This document shows, one piece after another, positions 14,085 through 28,394 of a stretch of 64,000 nucleotides of DNA. Below the pieces are notes generated by a model. The model made no database searches. It was not told the origin of the DNA and was given only the letters and a program-made list of their open reading frames with translations. The position numbers and the translations under genes were made by a program. Source of the DNA: Rachycentron canadum (lineage: Eukaryota; Chordata; Actinopteri; Carangiformes; Rachycentridae); contig CM076654.1 in the NCBI GenBank assembly GCA_038496675.1, forward strand, positions 4,630,463-4,694,462, given 5' to 3'. The stretch's first letter is position 1. The number at the start of each line of letters is the position of its first letter.

Positions 14085-14640
14085 CTGCAACGGCAACAGG
14101 CACAGCTGCAGGGATTATTTTTTCAGGTCAGAGGTCAAAGTCACTGTGACCTCATGAAGCACGTTTTTGACTTCTCGAATTGAATAGATTTTTCTCAAGA
14201 TCGCCTTGAAGGTATTTCTTCGGACTCATGGATGAACTGATTAGATGTTAGCAGGCAAAGGTCAAAGTTCAAAGTCACAATAATCTCACATTCTTGTGAT
14301 ACATCAGGAACCCCCAGAGGAAATGTCATTACATTTGGCACAAACATTTGCTTGGACTCAAGGGTGAACTGATAAAAAGTTAGTGGTCAAAGGTCAAAAG
14401 TCAAGGTCACTGTGACCTTGCAAAGCACATTTTGGCCATAGCGCACACATCCATGTTAAGACAATTTAGTACAAATGTCTGATAGGGTTCAAATAACTGA
14501 TAACATTTTATAATCAAAAGGTCAAATGTCACTGTGACATCATTATCGTCTATGATTATTTAACGGTCTAACTCAGGTAGGGGAGATTTTGACCATATTC
14601 CCTGTAACTTGGCTGCTTGACGGAGGCAGACAACCGTCAG
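14085..14640 (+). repeat. Tandem degenerate repeat with nuclear-receptor-like half sites
   Basis: At least four diverged units of roughly 125-135 bases each carry 'ggtcaaaggtcaaagtcactgtgac'-type words, near 14125-14152, 14256-14275, 14384-14419 and 14518-14540. Direct reading shows a perfect DR1 (AGGTCA-g-AGGTCA) at 14125-14137, a near-perfect DR1 at 14384-14396 and a perfect inverted repeat AGGTCACTGTGACCT at 14404-14418. The family is one I recognise as an interspersed fish repeat; receptor binding is inference only. Confidence 0.75.
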
Positions 14641-15674
14641 TTAATTAGTTCCTAATTACTGGGCTACTTGTGTGCATGTAAATATATTGAGTAAAAACTT
14701 TCACATTAAATCTTTTGTAGGGATACAGAGGTTGACAGGGCTGTTTTTTAGTTCACCATACTGTGCTGCAGTGGCTCCATGTGAATGCAGCTTCAGTCAC
14801 TTCTCATCAGGCCTCTTCTGTCTTTCATAATCAGCTTGCGCTGCAAACACTGCAGGATCAGACTCACCTTTTTCAAACCCGGGCTCCGCCAGTTCCCCTG
14901 AGAAGACAGAGTGGGCTCCACACTCCTGAGTCACTTTTAAAGCCCACTTCTCTCGCTATTATTCCCTCTGTGGAAAATGTGCTCATAGGATTTTCTGTGA
15001 CAAAAGAGGGAGATTCAAGTTTACATCTATATACTTCTGAGTCGCCAATTCTCTTCAGCTCACTCAAGGAATGGCTGCGTTTGCCAGCAAGGTGACCAAA
15101 AAATAAAAAATAAAAAAAACATGCTGTCAAGACACTGACGACATTTGAAGCAGCTGACAAGCTCGGCACCAGATGCCTTGTAAATGCTTCGAGGGATTAT
15201 TTTTGAACATATCTTATTTCCCAATATGTCCTGCGCATTGGAAAACTAGAAGTGTACAATATTACACCTGTTTACCTTTGTTATGAAGGAGTGATGCTAT
15301 TAGAGAGTTATCAATATGTTCAGTGTCCCTGCACATTGTACGCCCTGTGGTATTGATTGAAACTGTTTCCACCTTGAGAACTATACTGCTTCAGAAATGT
15401 TGGACCTTGGCAGGACTTTTTATCATTTTGTGACAAAGGAAAATAAAAAGAATTTATATGTTTATTAGTTTTATAAAACTGATAAAAAAAATTAATTCAT
15501 CAACAATCCAGAGACCAAGTGAGAATTTAAGGCTAATGAGCCGTAGCTAACTAGTTTGAGGATGATATGTAAGAGAACTGTCTGTAAAACTGCAATTTGT
15601 CTTTTTATACTTGTGTTTTTGTTAAACAACGAACTTCATACTGAGTAATAGAGATGCTGGATTTTATTACTTCA

Positions 15675-15845
15675 GGGCAGAGACAGGCCTGCTGCTTCCC
15701 TGTTCCCAGTTAAGCTAAGATCAGACAATCAACTGCTGGCTGCTGCTTCATAGACAGACACAAGAATAATATCAACCCTCTAATCTACATCTAATTTTGG
15801 GCAAGAAAATGAATAAACACAGTTAAAATGTCAAACTGTTCTGGT
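15675..15845 (-). repeat. Interspersed repeat family C, copy 1
   Basis: Read on the minus strand it gives 'gtttgacatttt', 'ttcattttcttgcc', 'gttgatattatt', 'cagcagccagcag' and 'cttagctt' in the same order as 54065-54215 on the plus strand. This matches a very abundant perciform repeat known to me by its gttagcttagcttagcat core. Confidence 0.7.
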
Positions 15846-18800
15846 AAAACGACAAATCCACTACAGTGTGTAGGACTCTGATTCTGTAGCATGTGTTTTG
15901 CAGCAGAGATGAAAAAATTGAATATATTTGTATTAGATAAAGCATTATACTTAAAAGGGGAAAGAAGAGAGTGAAATACCATAATCTTGGGGTAAAACTT
16001 GAAAATAAGAAATTTACACCACCATAAAATTCTTAAATAGCACCAGGATGTTTAATTTGTAAAACATAATGATCTTTATTCATAAGAGCTCCCTACACAT
16101 TTAGGTTCTATACTAACCACAAATAAAAAGCGACAACACAAGACCATATACGCATGTTTCTTTTAAAGTTTATAATGCCACTCATTATATCCACATTAAT
16201 ACAGCGCAGTACTTGCAGCCTGACAACGCTGCATGGTGAATCCTTTAAACACCACCTTTGACTTTGAGGGGGATTATCCTTTAATAAGGTTTAAGCCAAA
16301 TATAAGACAAGTCTTTAATTAAGCCAATCATTTCGAGCCATGTGGCTCTGATGCTTTTCAATTAAATGTCATTACAGTTTTCACGTTTGTCTCCAACCTG
16401 GAATTAAAAGAATATCAGCACAGAGCTGTGATGCTGTTTGCATGACTGGATGAAAATTACACTAGAAACGCTGCATATTTGTTTTAAGTATTTTTTTTAT
16501 TTTAACTTTCAGGTACACAAACAGGTGGAAGGACAGAAAATATTTGTACTGAAGTAGCCTCGATAACAACTGTAAATAAATGAAATATTGATATGAGATT
16601 AAACCTACAGGAGCAATTCTATGTGTTTCAAAACATATTTAAAGAGGAGAACATTCATAAAATCAATTAAAACAGTCCTGAATAAGTATAAAGGAGCCTA
16701 TTGGTCACTTTTTATTTACACTCATTGTTTCCTCCTGAGGAACAGAGGTTACATAGCTAAATAAATCCCCTCAAGACCTTGACGGCTTTTGTCTTTCCAC
16801 ACATTAAAGATAATGGAATAATTCACTTGTCCTTGAGCCCCGTCGCCATGCATCCATACAGAACTTCTTATTGGGTCGCCAGCAAATTGAATGAACCTCC
16901 TTTCCATAAAAAGGTAATGGACTCCCTCAGATAGCCCTCTAAATAACAGGGACGGTAGGGGAGGTGAGATGAACCAATTTATTATCCAGCTTTGAGGAAG
17001 GTGCGTATGGAGGGGAAGGTCACTCTCTCATTGATCACCAGTTCCCCCCCGTAGGGAAGTGATAATTATGTGTACCAACATGAACCAAGGTCACCCCCAG
17101 CCATAACCGGGGGCAGGTCACGAAATGCGTAGAGCTGTGGCATGGAGCATTGTTGCATAGATAAAAACTGGCACCTGTCACTGCATTTGTTTGGCTTTGA
17201 TGGGGTCATGAAGATCTATCTTTATGAACAGATGAGTAAATCCTTTCGAAATTATTGCAAAGAAAAGTCTGAGAGCTTACAGTAGAATCATTTAATTGAA
17301 AATCTCTTAATTAAATGTTTCAGTGCCGATGGCTCCACATTTGGTCAGTCTATTGTGCGATAAGCATATTTCTGTTTGTGCTCTGTGGCTTATAATTGTA
17401 TATATTTCAAATCTGCAATCTATCTTAGAAAACCTGCACTACACATCCTTGTTATCAGGCTGTTGGACTGCAACACAAATCTCTCAATTAAATGAGAGAG
17501 CAGATACTGTTGGTAGGATTTCCTGCATCTACCTCTGCTGGTACAGCTTCAAAAAGAGAAAAAAAAAAGTAGATCTGTAGTTTAAAATACAGGATCATTG
17601 TAATTGAGCCCATAGTTCTGCAATAATAATTATTTTCATTAATCACCAATTACTCTCAAATTAATTTCTCAATTAATTACTTAATCCTGTGGTCAGAATA
17701 TAGTAAAAAAAAAAAATGTCCATCACCATTTCCTAGAGCTCAGGTAAGCATTTAATTTGGAAATATGTTTATTTGAATTAGATAAAAAGATATTATTATC
17801 TTTTATTTTTCAGGTATAAGCGATGCTGTCACTCATCAGTTTCATTTTTCACATGCCAAAGTATAATATTAACAAATTAGCAAAATGAGAATTGTTGCAC
17901 CAGTGCAGACTGCAAAAACAAAAAAGGATTTTTTCACAATGCTGTGCAAAATATGGCACATCAAGAGAAATAGCAATATTCAATATTATCACCCAAGCCT
18001 AACATCAACAATCCAAACCCAAAGATATTTAGCTTAATTTCAAACAAGATTAAAATAAACAGCAAATCAAATCATTTTTTGGTATTTTTGTTTAAAAAAA
18101 AATAGTCTTGGTTTATTATTTCAGCTCAAATTTAAACAATATTTCACTCAAGACTTTCCACAATAACCTACAGTGAAAAAATTAAATAAACTAATTGCTA
18201 ATTAAACTGTAAAAATGTGTGCTCCGGTTGGAAATAAACCGTATCCAGTCTTGCAGACGACTAGTTAAAAAAGTAGATGACCTAGAAACAAAGTTATTGA
18301 CTACATGAAACCTTTCTGAATTTTAAAAGGCACCTCTCACAAGAAAAGGTCATAGGTCAGCACCACTGTAGCGGCAGGGAGTTTTTTTTTTTTTTATTAT
18401 TTCTTGTTCATATACTGTCAGGATTGAGCAGAACGATATAGCTGCTCTTGGATCACGCATGCCTCCTCTGATTATACTACATTGTCTTGGCTGCTCTGCT
18501 TATCTTTGACAGGCTATCGGCATTTCTGTCTCAAAATCAGATCAAGTCTTCCAGACAGCCAGCAGCACCCACTCTGATTAGCATCGAGGGGAGAGGTGGG
18601 CGGAGGAACGGCGAAGTCAGCGGGCGTCTTGATTGCTCTCTGTAGTCGTCACACTCTGCATGCCGTGCTCCATTTTTAAGATGATTATTTTAGATGTGAA
18701 TGCCAGGTTGCATAGCTAATATAAGTCTCGTCAAGAGGCAAAATTGATATGTAACGCTCGTAACAGACGCCTGCACATACTCCTACGTACATATACATAC

Positions 18801-21800
18801 CTGCGCCGTTATGTGGAGTGGGTAACACTTAATCCACAAATCCCTGTCAGCAGTGGAAGCGTGGATCATTCCTCGTGTGTGAGAAGTGGACATGGTGGGG
18901 ATGATGCAAAGAGTGCGGTGAGATTACTGTTACAGACAATGTCTACAGGCGCTGCTCAAGGGACACTGGAGGGGGAGGTATGAGTGGAGATATACTACAG
19001 AGATTGAGACAATGTGGGGGACAAAGAATGTATTCCAGTCAAAAGAACAGAGAGAGATAGAGAAATAAAGATTACACTGAGGACATGACACCCATGGCCC
19101 ATGTAACAGCCTACAGGGCGTAGCAGCGGCTGTGGGAGGAGGTCCTGACTTTGATACACCACGTTGTGGGGCTGTGGAGCTCTACTCACAAAACTGAGAC
19201 TCATCATTTTGGACGAGACTCAAATAGACAGAGACAAAAGGTTAAAGCAGCACAGAAGCGAAGACAGAACAAGCCTGGAGGTTTGATATGAACATATGAG
19301 GAAAGTGGGGAGTTAGTTAGTTGGCTGGAGACTCTGCACACGATGCCATCGGCTGAGGCAACATTTATAGAATCTAAATGGCGGTTGATCCTCTGGATAT
19401 ATATTTGAATGCTGAGCCTCCATCTGCCCGTGCCCCACACCTGGTAGGTGGCAAAGACACCTACCAAGCGATGATGAGAACAGGAGGGAGGATCATGGGG
19501 ATTGGTTACCTGTTTGTGTCTCTACGCCAGAACCAGCATGATGAGACTGAGAGCTCAGTGTGAGAACTGCAATGGGCAGAGGTGAGAGGAGGAGGGACAG
19601 ATGTCAGGTAACTCAAGGTTTATGATTCTATTTATGTCTTACGTTGTGCAGCTTCAATGCTGATCTCCATGATGATGCATTTAAGGTTTTTGTTGACTTT
19701 CTAATTGTCTTTCCCGTAGTTTTATGAGAAGGTTTCTCAGTTCATTTTTCAGCTCAGTTTTAGAATTGAGTTCAAATTAAATCATCAACCCGACTATTTT
19801 CTGGCCAAGAGTTAATTTATGATACACGTGGCTGTTTGTCATTATGTAGCGGGGCACAAAATCATGTCACGGCAGCTCAATCTGGTGCTACACGTTTAAT
19901 GAAGATTTTCTGCAAAGTGCAAGATCACTTCAGGCTAACAGTCGCTACGTAGCGTTTAACTGCTTCAGATTCTCATTGTCTGACTTGCTCACACGACACA
20001 ATAACAATTATAAACCATTACTTTATAAAAATAAATAATTACAGCACTTTTTTTGCAAACTCTTTGAATATGTCTCATTCATTCACATACAGTTCATTCA
20101 GCATAACACTTTTTTTTTTTCTTTCATAAACACTCAATTGCAATCAGGGTTTTGCTGAGGGCTCATTGTCAAGGCTCCATCTACAGCAGCAGTTACCGTC
20201 AGCTGCTAATTGACTAAACTTTTGCACACTCCAAAAATTCTCATTGTTCGTGAAGGCGAGGTCCTCTGTAGTCATTGTACACCGCAGAGGCCGAATTGAA
20301 ATGAAATGGTCTTGCTTTGCGTCGCTGGCTGTTCCCGCCCTGACCTTTGCATCTCAAAGTGTGGCTCCTGTTGCTGAGCAACCTTGACAACACGTAACAC
20401 GAGATTTTAAGGCCCTTGGTTTTAACAGTTGTACTAAATTCAAACCCAACACTTACATTTAAAAGTGTAATCTCCGTGCTTTATTTTTTGCTGTTATATT
20501 ATCTCTTATAATTATAATCTTGGGATATGGATCCACCCATTGGAGCCTTCGTTTCCCAGGAAAAGGACACATTTGTCGACCAACTACGAAGGTTCGTAAT
20601 GGGACAGTCTAGTCGTGCCAACTATGGCATATTCAAATGCAGCCTCTGAATGATGCAGCCCCTGAATTGGGACACAGTTAAGTACGCGTGGAAGAAACAA
20701 AGTGCACATTGAACTTCTGTGATACTGTCTAACATCAGCAGCTTACCTGCAAAGTGCAAGATTATTATCAAGTTCACAGTCATTACACAGTGTCATCTGC
20801 TGGTACACAGATATTCTCATTGTCCGACTTGCTTACATGGACATTTAGCAGCTACTTGCTGATCTTTCTACCTAACAATAACACTGGATAACTCTGTATC
20901 CTGAACTCTAATTAAATGAACTCTTTCTCCCCAGAGACACATAAAAAAAAATACTACTTTACTTATTGTGCTACAATTACATTACTGTGGACTGTGGAAA
21001 ACATACCATTATCTGAGAATCCAGATGTTACTCGACATAATTTCTAAGGCGCCTCACCCTCTGCCAGATTGCACACAGAATTTTATTCTCCTGATATTTA
21101 TTTTCTAATTAGGCAAAAAGAGCTTGTGAAACGTAGTCGTACACAGGCCTTTGTGAATTATTCACCACTCTATTTTGCATAGGAAGTGGGCGTCACAGCA
21201 AGAGACGCAGTCAGAGAAAACGAGAGAGAGGAAGAGAGACAGGAAGTCAAAAGTAATTGAACATGTTGGTCCATTCTGAACCTGTTCTCTAATTACTAGC
21301 GTATCCAGATCTTGTCAGAGTTCCCTCTCTCGTTCTCCCACACCAAAGTGTTGATTGGCCCATTGAGTTTCATTCTGCCTGTCATGGCCAGCTGCAAGCC
21401 TGATATGTTTACTGACACAAATTAGCGTGGGATTCCAGCAGCTCATTAAGGCAGAGGGGGCCAGAGTGAAATAACAAAAATGCAGGGTCCAGGACTCTTT
21501 TTGCTCATGGAGGTGTGTGCACATAGACAGGTGTGTGGAGAAACCCTCAAGTTAAAGCTGAGATGTATTCCCACAGAGCAACTACAAGGAAACGTGACGG
21601 TGGATAATTGGAGGCAGAAGTGGGAAAAGGCAGCTCAGAAGGTCCTTAATGCTCACAGCTATGGCTGCTGGTCTGTCAAAGCAGATTTTAAATGAGCTTC
21701 AGTGTCACAGGGAAAAGTTGTTTATGATTTTCTTTGCAGTTGCTGGTAAATATTACTTGTTTAATTGGCTGATTAAGTTTTAGCCAGATGGCATTTTTTA

Positions 21801-22538
21801 TTTTCTGTCTGTTCTCTCTATTAATTGGGAGAGGTGTGCTGCAAGTTGATAGTATTTGTTTAGTTTCTCACAAAAAAAACTACTTCCTTCACACAGGCCC
21901 AAAATTCACATTTAAAATGGAGCAACTGAAATGTCCAATATTGAACCCATCTGTCAGCTGCCTGTTTGAGAGAGCAAATTAGGGAAAAATAAATCCCCCT
22001 TTCACAGCGTACACTTGCAGGCCCGTTTCCCCGATCCAACTTTTCTTGAAAGTTTAAAGACTCCTTTGTCTTCTTCTTTGGTCAAATCCTGCAGGCACTC
22101 CCTCTGCCAATCACCCCAGAGGCTTTTTTCCCTCCTCAGCAGCTTCCTCCTGGCACATTGTTCATCTCTGGTGTCATAGTTGTGCTAATTAAACACAGGG
22201 TGCACAATGATTACTGCTCACTGCACTCCACATACATTAGCATCTGCAGAAGGCTCTTCAGTAATCTCCTTCTAACAGGAAGAAGTGCAGTGAGGAAGTG
22301 CGCCTCACAAGCTGCTAATTAAACCCAACTATGCCTGCTTCCCTCCCTCCGTCATCGCACAAAAAAAACCTCTAATCACTTCTAACTCGATTTGGAAGCA
22401 AGTAATTGATGCACACGTAGGGTTTATGATCCATGAAAGAGGAAAACGCCAGCAGTTTAGATGTTAACAGCCAAGGCAGAGTTATTCTTCTAAATACCTC
22501 TGGAACAGCATTGTTGATTTAGACCACAAAGGCCACAA

Positions 22539-22558
22539 TGATGATGATGATGATGATG
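22539..22558. repeat. (ATG)n microsatellite
   Basis: Six to seven ATG/TGA triplet units, followed by imperfect ones. Confidence 0.85.
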
Positions 22559-23539
22559 GTGATGGCAGTGCAATAATGATGGCAGTGCCACAGTGTTGGC
22601 ATTCATATGAGGTTTTTGGCCTAATCAGGAGTCAGGCGAGGCTTGTTGTGCATCTTGCTGTTTGCTGGTGATGCAGGTCTTTATGTCCGTGTAAAAATCC
22701 CTTTGTTCTGCCGTTGGAACTCAACTGCTGCTGAGTTTTCCATCAGCCTTGGCTCCGCACTCCATGGTGAAATAAACAGCAGCTATAGGGAGCGGTGCCA
22801 CCATTCTCAGAGCCGAGGGCTTCACAGCCTCTAATTCACAGGGACGTGGGTGCTGCCTGAACTATGGCATGAACTCGTTCATTCAGCATATAACCATGCA
22901 GAAAGCAACGATAATGTACACAGGACCATATTTGACATCTCTCCATCCTCATAGGATTTCTTCTATACAAATCGCTCACTCTGTGCAGCAGCAGCAGCGG
23001 CGGCACCAAGTCGTGCAACATGAAGACGTTATTCAAATGTTAACATTCCTCAATTCTCCTCCCTACAAGTCCTCCCCTCCCCTCAGCCTGTAGTGGCTCC
23101 TATAATGAACCACAACGCTAACAGCTCTGGTGAGTCTCAGTGTGAGCGCTCTGGTTTGATTTGATTTCAGCTCTTCAGAGAGACAGCAAGCAGAAACAGG
23201 CTGCCAATGAAATCCAGCAGGTTTGCCCAAGTCGAATGAAACCTTTTAGGCAATGATTGACTGGCTGAAAAAATGAACTTATTTTCCAGAAGGGTTCATC
23301 CTCCAGTTGATATCACAGCTCTCATTTACATAACTGTGGAGAGGAACATCTAGAGATATTTTAATTTTAATGAGATGTTCTGACTTCAGTACTTTAACTG
23401 AAGAATTACTTCCTCCAACAGTGTGAGACAAAAATCACATTAGCTGGCATTTTGTTTCCTATATTTCATATTTTCTTTTGTCTGTCCAATCCTTAACCTT
23501 CAGAAGACCTTGTTTGTAAATATATATGTATATATATAT

Positions 23540-23640
23540 AGTGGGATCCAAACATCTGAGACCACTTCCCCATTCAAGTGAATGGGAAAATGACTTCAGA
23601 CTTTACAAATGCACACCCATTTTTTTATATATATATTAGT
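23540..23640. repeat. Fish interspersed repeat fragment
   Basis: A TA-rich run is followed by 'gtgggatccaaacatctgag' and 'accacttcc', words I recall from a widespread fish repeat (minus-strand form: ggtctcagacatttggacc). It also holds the short palindrome 'cccattcaagtgaatggg'. Family and ends are uncertain. Confidence 0.45.
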
Positions 23641-26600
23641 TATTAGTTAATTTGAGTTTAAAACTCGAAAACTGCTCTGACAGTAAAGTATAGTGAGTTA
23701 CAGTATTTGCAAAGACTTTCACTCCTTTCCTGGTTTTGAAACTTAGATCCATAACACTTTGGCATGATTACCGGGTTGATAACATGGTTTTTTGGAGGGC
23801 ACCACACACAAGTGTTGTAGCTCGTCTCCAGACACGGCCTCTGAGACTGTCTCGTCTGCAGCACCTTTCCTACCCTGAGCAACTAGACCATCCACCAGTC
23901 AGATAATGTAATGAAATATAACATATTACATGGAACATATATACATCATAACATATTGCTTTTATTATTTTGAATTGAATATACTCTAAATCAGTAAAGG
24001 TTGTGGCAGTCTCTGCCAGCGAGACTATAATCACACTGTAAAGGCCAAATCTTGTAATCATGTAACACCATCAATTCAGTTGCATGGAATATATGCTTTT
24101 AGCAGTATGAATAAGTCTGTGTGGAAATCAGCTGTGGATGTGATTGGAGGTCATGGAATTGGTCCTTGGTCCCACACTGACATTTGAGGACAGCCTCACT
24201 TTCACAGTTTTCCTGCTGGTTTGAAGTAGCCAGTCGTCAAAATTTTCATGAGCTTTAATGACCACTTCAGGATAATAAATTCACCCAGGCCCTGCACAGT
24301 TTCACTCACTCTGATGTTATAATTCATAATAATTATACAGAATTTCTATTAAGATTTCTGACATGTTCCGAGCTTTCTAATCACCCTGAGTAACCTTTGC
24401 TTGGAGTTACAGTTCTTAGGTAAACACTTCCCAGGCCGGAGGCGGAGGTCTGAACCAATCGACTCATTTGTTCTGTTTGAAAGTGATTGCTGCCGAGTGG
24501 AGACAGCTTTAATTTGATTGATGTGTGGTTCACCAAGCAGTGGATTTGGTTGTAATTACTCTTTGTGCTCACCGTGATAAGGAAATTAATCAAGCCATTA
24601 TGTTTTCTCCCATTTTATCATCAGGACACAATAATTGAATAAACCAACCTCACTTGTCTTCAAAGTCACTCCTGCTCACAGCACACTCACCCGATGGGAG
24701 GGGGGAGGGCTCGCTATTGCTGATTGGTTGATAGCGAGGTGAGGATGTTCAGTTTATTTCATATTCCAAGACGGCTGTTGTCACTCTGATTGGAATAATC
24801 AGGGCCAGTTGTTTTCCAAATTTAATCACAAAGCCACATTTCCAACCTTACACAGACTGCACAGCCATGTCTTCCACTTTGCTTTCAACAAATAGTATTT
24901 ACGCCATGGACAATGGGGGGAGACTAAATGCACAACAATGTAAAAACACGTTTTTACAAGTCAAATAAAATCAAACTGAAGTAAATAATGTATCATCTGC
25001 AAAATGTCTAGAAGTTTAGACCAATGGCTCCACTGTTTTTTCTTTTGTATTTCTCTTATTTTTGTTGTTTGTGTGAAATATTGAATAATTTCACCTCATT
25101 CAACCTGTTTAAACAGTCAGAGACTATGTGAGAGTCCTGGAGGGAAATAGGGTCTTTAAGCAGCAGTTGCAGTTCGTATAAACTCCAATACATTGCTGTA
25201 GTTGTGGATTGCAAAGCAACTCGGCTACAACAGCCAAAATCGCTCCGAACACTGCAACAATATGTCTCTTAAAATGACCCAAGAGCGCTTCATATATGTT
25301 CGAGGGGACAATTTAATATCAAATGAGGAGTTTGTATTCCTCAATGACACAAATGGGTCCAGCAATATTGATTTACTGTATCGTAAGGGGAAGCCCTTTA
25401 ACCTGGATGATAGGATATGGAAAACTTGTCTTTGGGCTGCAACAGTAATACGTGTCGAGGTAACTGCTAACAACTTCTGACATGTGACAGGAGGGCCCAA
25501 CAGTTTTTTGTTTTTTTTTAATAATGCATTATAGGTTATAAAATGTTGGCAGGTACTGATTAAATGATGAATAAAATCTTTAAGCTTGTGGAAAATCCTG
25601 ATAACCAAAACTATAAAATGGATGGAGTAAAAAGTATATTACTGGAGTAAACCTTAGTTGCCCTCCATCGCTCCATGTTGATACAATTCATCAAGTGCTA
25701 TGTGACAACTGTTGAAAGTTGTCGTTGAATTCATTAAAGGTAAATCATGAACCTTGAAATTAAAATGGGAAAACACAAGGCTTCCTCCCATCATTACATA
25801 ATCACAGCTTAATGTTCCATCAAAGCTTTATGCTGAAGTTGGATGTCAGATTTGAAGCAAACCAGCAAAGACGGAAAATTGCCTGAAGCCACTGATACCT
25901 CCTAACTGAGGCTGAACAGCCATTAAATCTTTGATGTTCACTTCTATCACTCTGCTTTCCCATCATGCATTTGCAAAGAAGAAGAGGCGCCCAATTTGGG
26001 GCTGATCTCAGCCACCCAAAAGGATTTACATCCATCCTTGCAATTTATTCTGGCAGGAGGATTGTCACCAAAAAAAATCTATTACCCATCTGTGCACGTG
26101 GGAGAAAAATCACCTCCGCTGCGAAGGGAATACATGAAGTGATTTTCTTACCCATATGAAAAGAAACAGCACTTTAACAAGACCTGTACCAGGGGACATG
26201 ACGACCCCCAGATCGCTCTCCACAAGAGCAGCAAAGCAAACTGGATTAATTTCATGGCAACAACGTGTTCGAGAGTTTAATATCTTAGATTATACTTTAC
26301 TAAAAATGCCAACTCATTCAGAGGCTCATTTAAATTTAAATGCTTCCTAAATTTTCCTAAATGTCATTTCATGAATCTGAAGCTTTTAGTGCAGAGACCT
26401 AAACACGTTTTCCTCAAGTTTTGAAAACATCACTGGCGAACGAGTGGTTCGGATCTTTTGGTCATGGGCCTAATTGACTGCGTCTGCTTGATTTGATTTG
26501 TTTGGGTCTAAAAGATTGCCTAAAAATCTCTTAACATTCAATCAATTACAGTACCCCCCCTTTTGCTTTGAAAAGTTTGAACAGGTTCTGAGTGCTTGAA

Positions 26601-28394
26601 GAGTCTTGTGAGGGATGTGTTTGATTCATTTGCCGTGGGTTTAATTGCTTGCTTGTGTCCTTTGGGTGGTGATAAAGTTGTTCTTGACACAAGCCTGAAA
26701 CTTGGATAAACACTCTCAGTGTAAATTAAAGCAAAGTGCCTTGGGACCACCTTGTTTGGGTTTTAATTGTAGTAGTAGATCATCTCTTTCCCTGGTAATT
26801 ATCTCAACTATCATCACTCCTATAATAACGACAATCAATTGTCCCCAGTCGCTCTGACAGGGATAATGAAATGTTTATTAGCCTCCCTGAACCGCACGAG
26901 TGGCTGGGGAACTCTTAAATCATCTGCAGAAATGGGAAGAAAATAAATAAATAAATAAAACTATCCCAGCTCTGCACACTTTACTGTCACTTGCACAAAT
27001 TTCTCCTGATTCCTGAAAGGATGAAGGTCATGCAAGTCCTTACTCAGTCTCCATTATCAGCACCGAAGGGCTTGACGTGTTTACAAGCTTGAATCTTTGA
27101 ACAGAGCTACTTAAGAACTAATTTGGACAATTTGGCAACCCTCCACTTTGAATAATCAGGATGTTTGGATTGTTAGACTCTGGGCCACTACACTGTAGAG
27201 AGTAATGCCACTGAGGAAATCTTTTTTCCAATATACATTACGTAGAAGTAAAGTTTCTTTCAAGAATTATACAGTTAATGTCGGCTGTTATTAAATGATT
27301 ACAAGAAAAATAACCACATTTTGATCTGTATTTTCAACATGACTTCTGAAATCATATGTTTTACATATCAAGAAAGAAAAGATAAACTAGTACATTTTCT
27401 TTGGCTTTAAATTCACCATCTCCTCATTAGGACTTCTCAGAGTGACGTACCATCCATCGATTGCCCCGATGTTGTTTTCCTGTTGTTGCTGCAGGGTTAG
27501 CTGTATTGATCCTCCCATGTATATCCTCTAGCTCGTTTGCCACAGTTTGTTATTCACTTGCTCTATTAGACGTGAGTCTTCTTGGCACTCAGCAGGGCAG
27601 AGCACCTGTGAGCATGGCATTTCAACCAAAATGAGGAAGGGTCGGCAGATATGGATTTTTAGCAGACTGGAGCCCAAATCTGCATTTTTAAGACGGAGTC
27701 ATATATTTCATCTTTAAATCTTAAATGTTTCACCCCAGACATCAGAATTTTATAGTTAGCACAGTAGAGAAGCATCTAAAACACCATATATATCATGACT
27801 AGACTAAATCTATCCACTGAAATGAAAATATGTAGAACCTATTCCAATGGCTTCCAGTCTGAGGGGTTGTGGTGCCATCTAGGGTCCTAACACAAGTCAG
27901 AGGGATCACAAAGGACATAGAAAGACAAAAAATATGTTTAAAATCATGTTCATTTTTTATGGCTTTTCTATTTTATGTGAAATACTGTATACTTTTACCC
28001 ATCAGCCCTCTAAAAATCCCTCAGAGAAAACTATCTGGGAAGGAAAAATCTTATTGGTGGATAATAAACTAATAAGTCGACACTCAGGTCATAGACACAG
28101 TTTAGTCACAAGTACACGTTGCTTTTTTTCAAATAACTGTTTCGCAGCTTCGAGTTGTTCAATTTCTTAGTGAGAGTTTGACAAGATGAACAACACTCTC
28201 ACATCTCTATGTTGAATACAAGACTACAGGCAGTACCTGGTTATCTTAGCACAGATCGTGTAGTTCAGTATTTAATCTTAGTCAAAGTCTTTAATCAAAG
28301 TTTTTTTTAAAAAAAGTGTTACTATGGATTTTTTGGTAGTATTGTGGTACTATGGGGGGTTGCATTAGGACGACAAGACTTCAGTAAGTTAACT

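Larger units (their letters stand above)
9000..18000. other. Non-coding DNA, probably 5' intron of srrm4 (part 2)
   Basis: No convincing exon. A 160-codon frame at 13055-13537 has low-complexity, unrecognised sequence and no clear splice sites. Repeats lie at 9110-9132 (ATG/TGA triplets), 10345-10625, 12455-12476 (GT), 14085-14640 and 15675-15845, with poly-T tracts near 10104, 11507 and 11912. The blocks 10980-11480, 12640-13010 and 16240-16480 are repeat-poor and rich in homeodomain-like TAAT words; they could be conserved regulatory DNA, but this cannot be judged without alignment. Confidence 0.5.
18000..26900. other. Non-coding DNA, probably 5' intron of srrm4 (part 3)
   Basis: No convincing exon. 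Opposite-strand frames around 25202-25608 encode unrecognised peptides without splice support. It holds a triplet microsatellite (22539-22558), a TA-rich stretch with a common fish repeat fragment (23520-23640) and several repeat-poor TAATTA-rich blocks, most striking at 22140-22440 and 24560-24830. Confidence 0.5.

Noticed and set aside
18355..18385. REST/RE1-like site (gTCAGCACCAC followed by GTAGCGGC)
   Set aside because: Attractive because srrm4 is neural, but the right half is shifted and mismatched; only the left half fits the RE1 consensus.
25202..25608. Overlapping open frames on both strands (92 and 127 codons)
   Set aside because: Mutually antisense, unrecognised peptides without splice context; one or both are chance.
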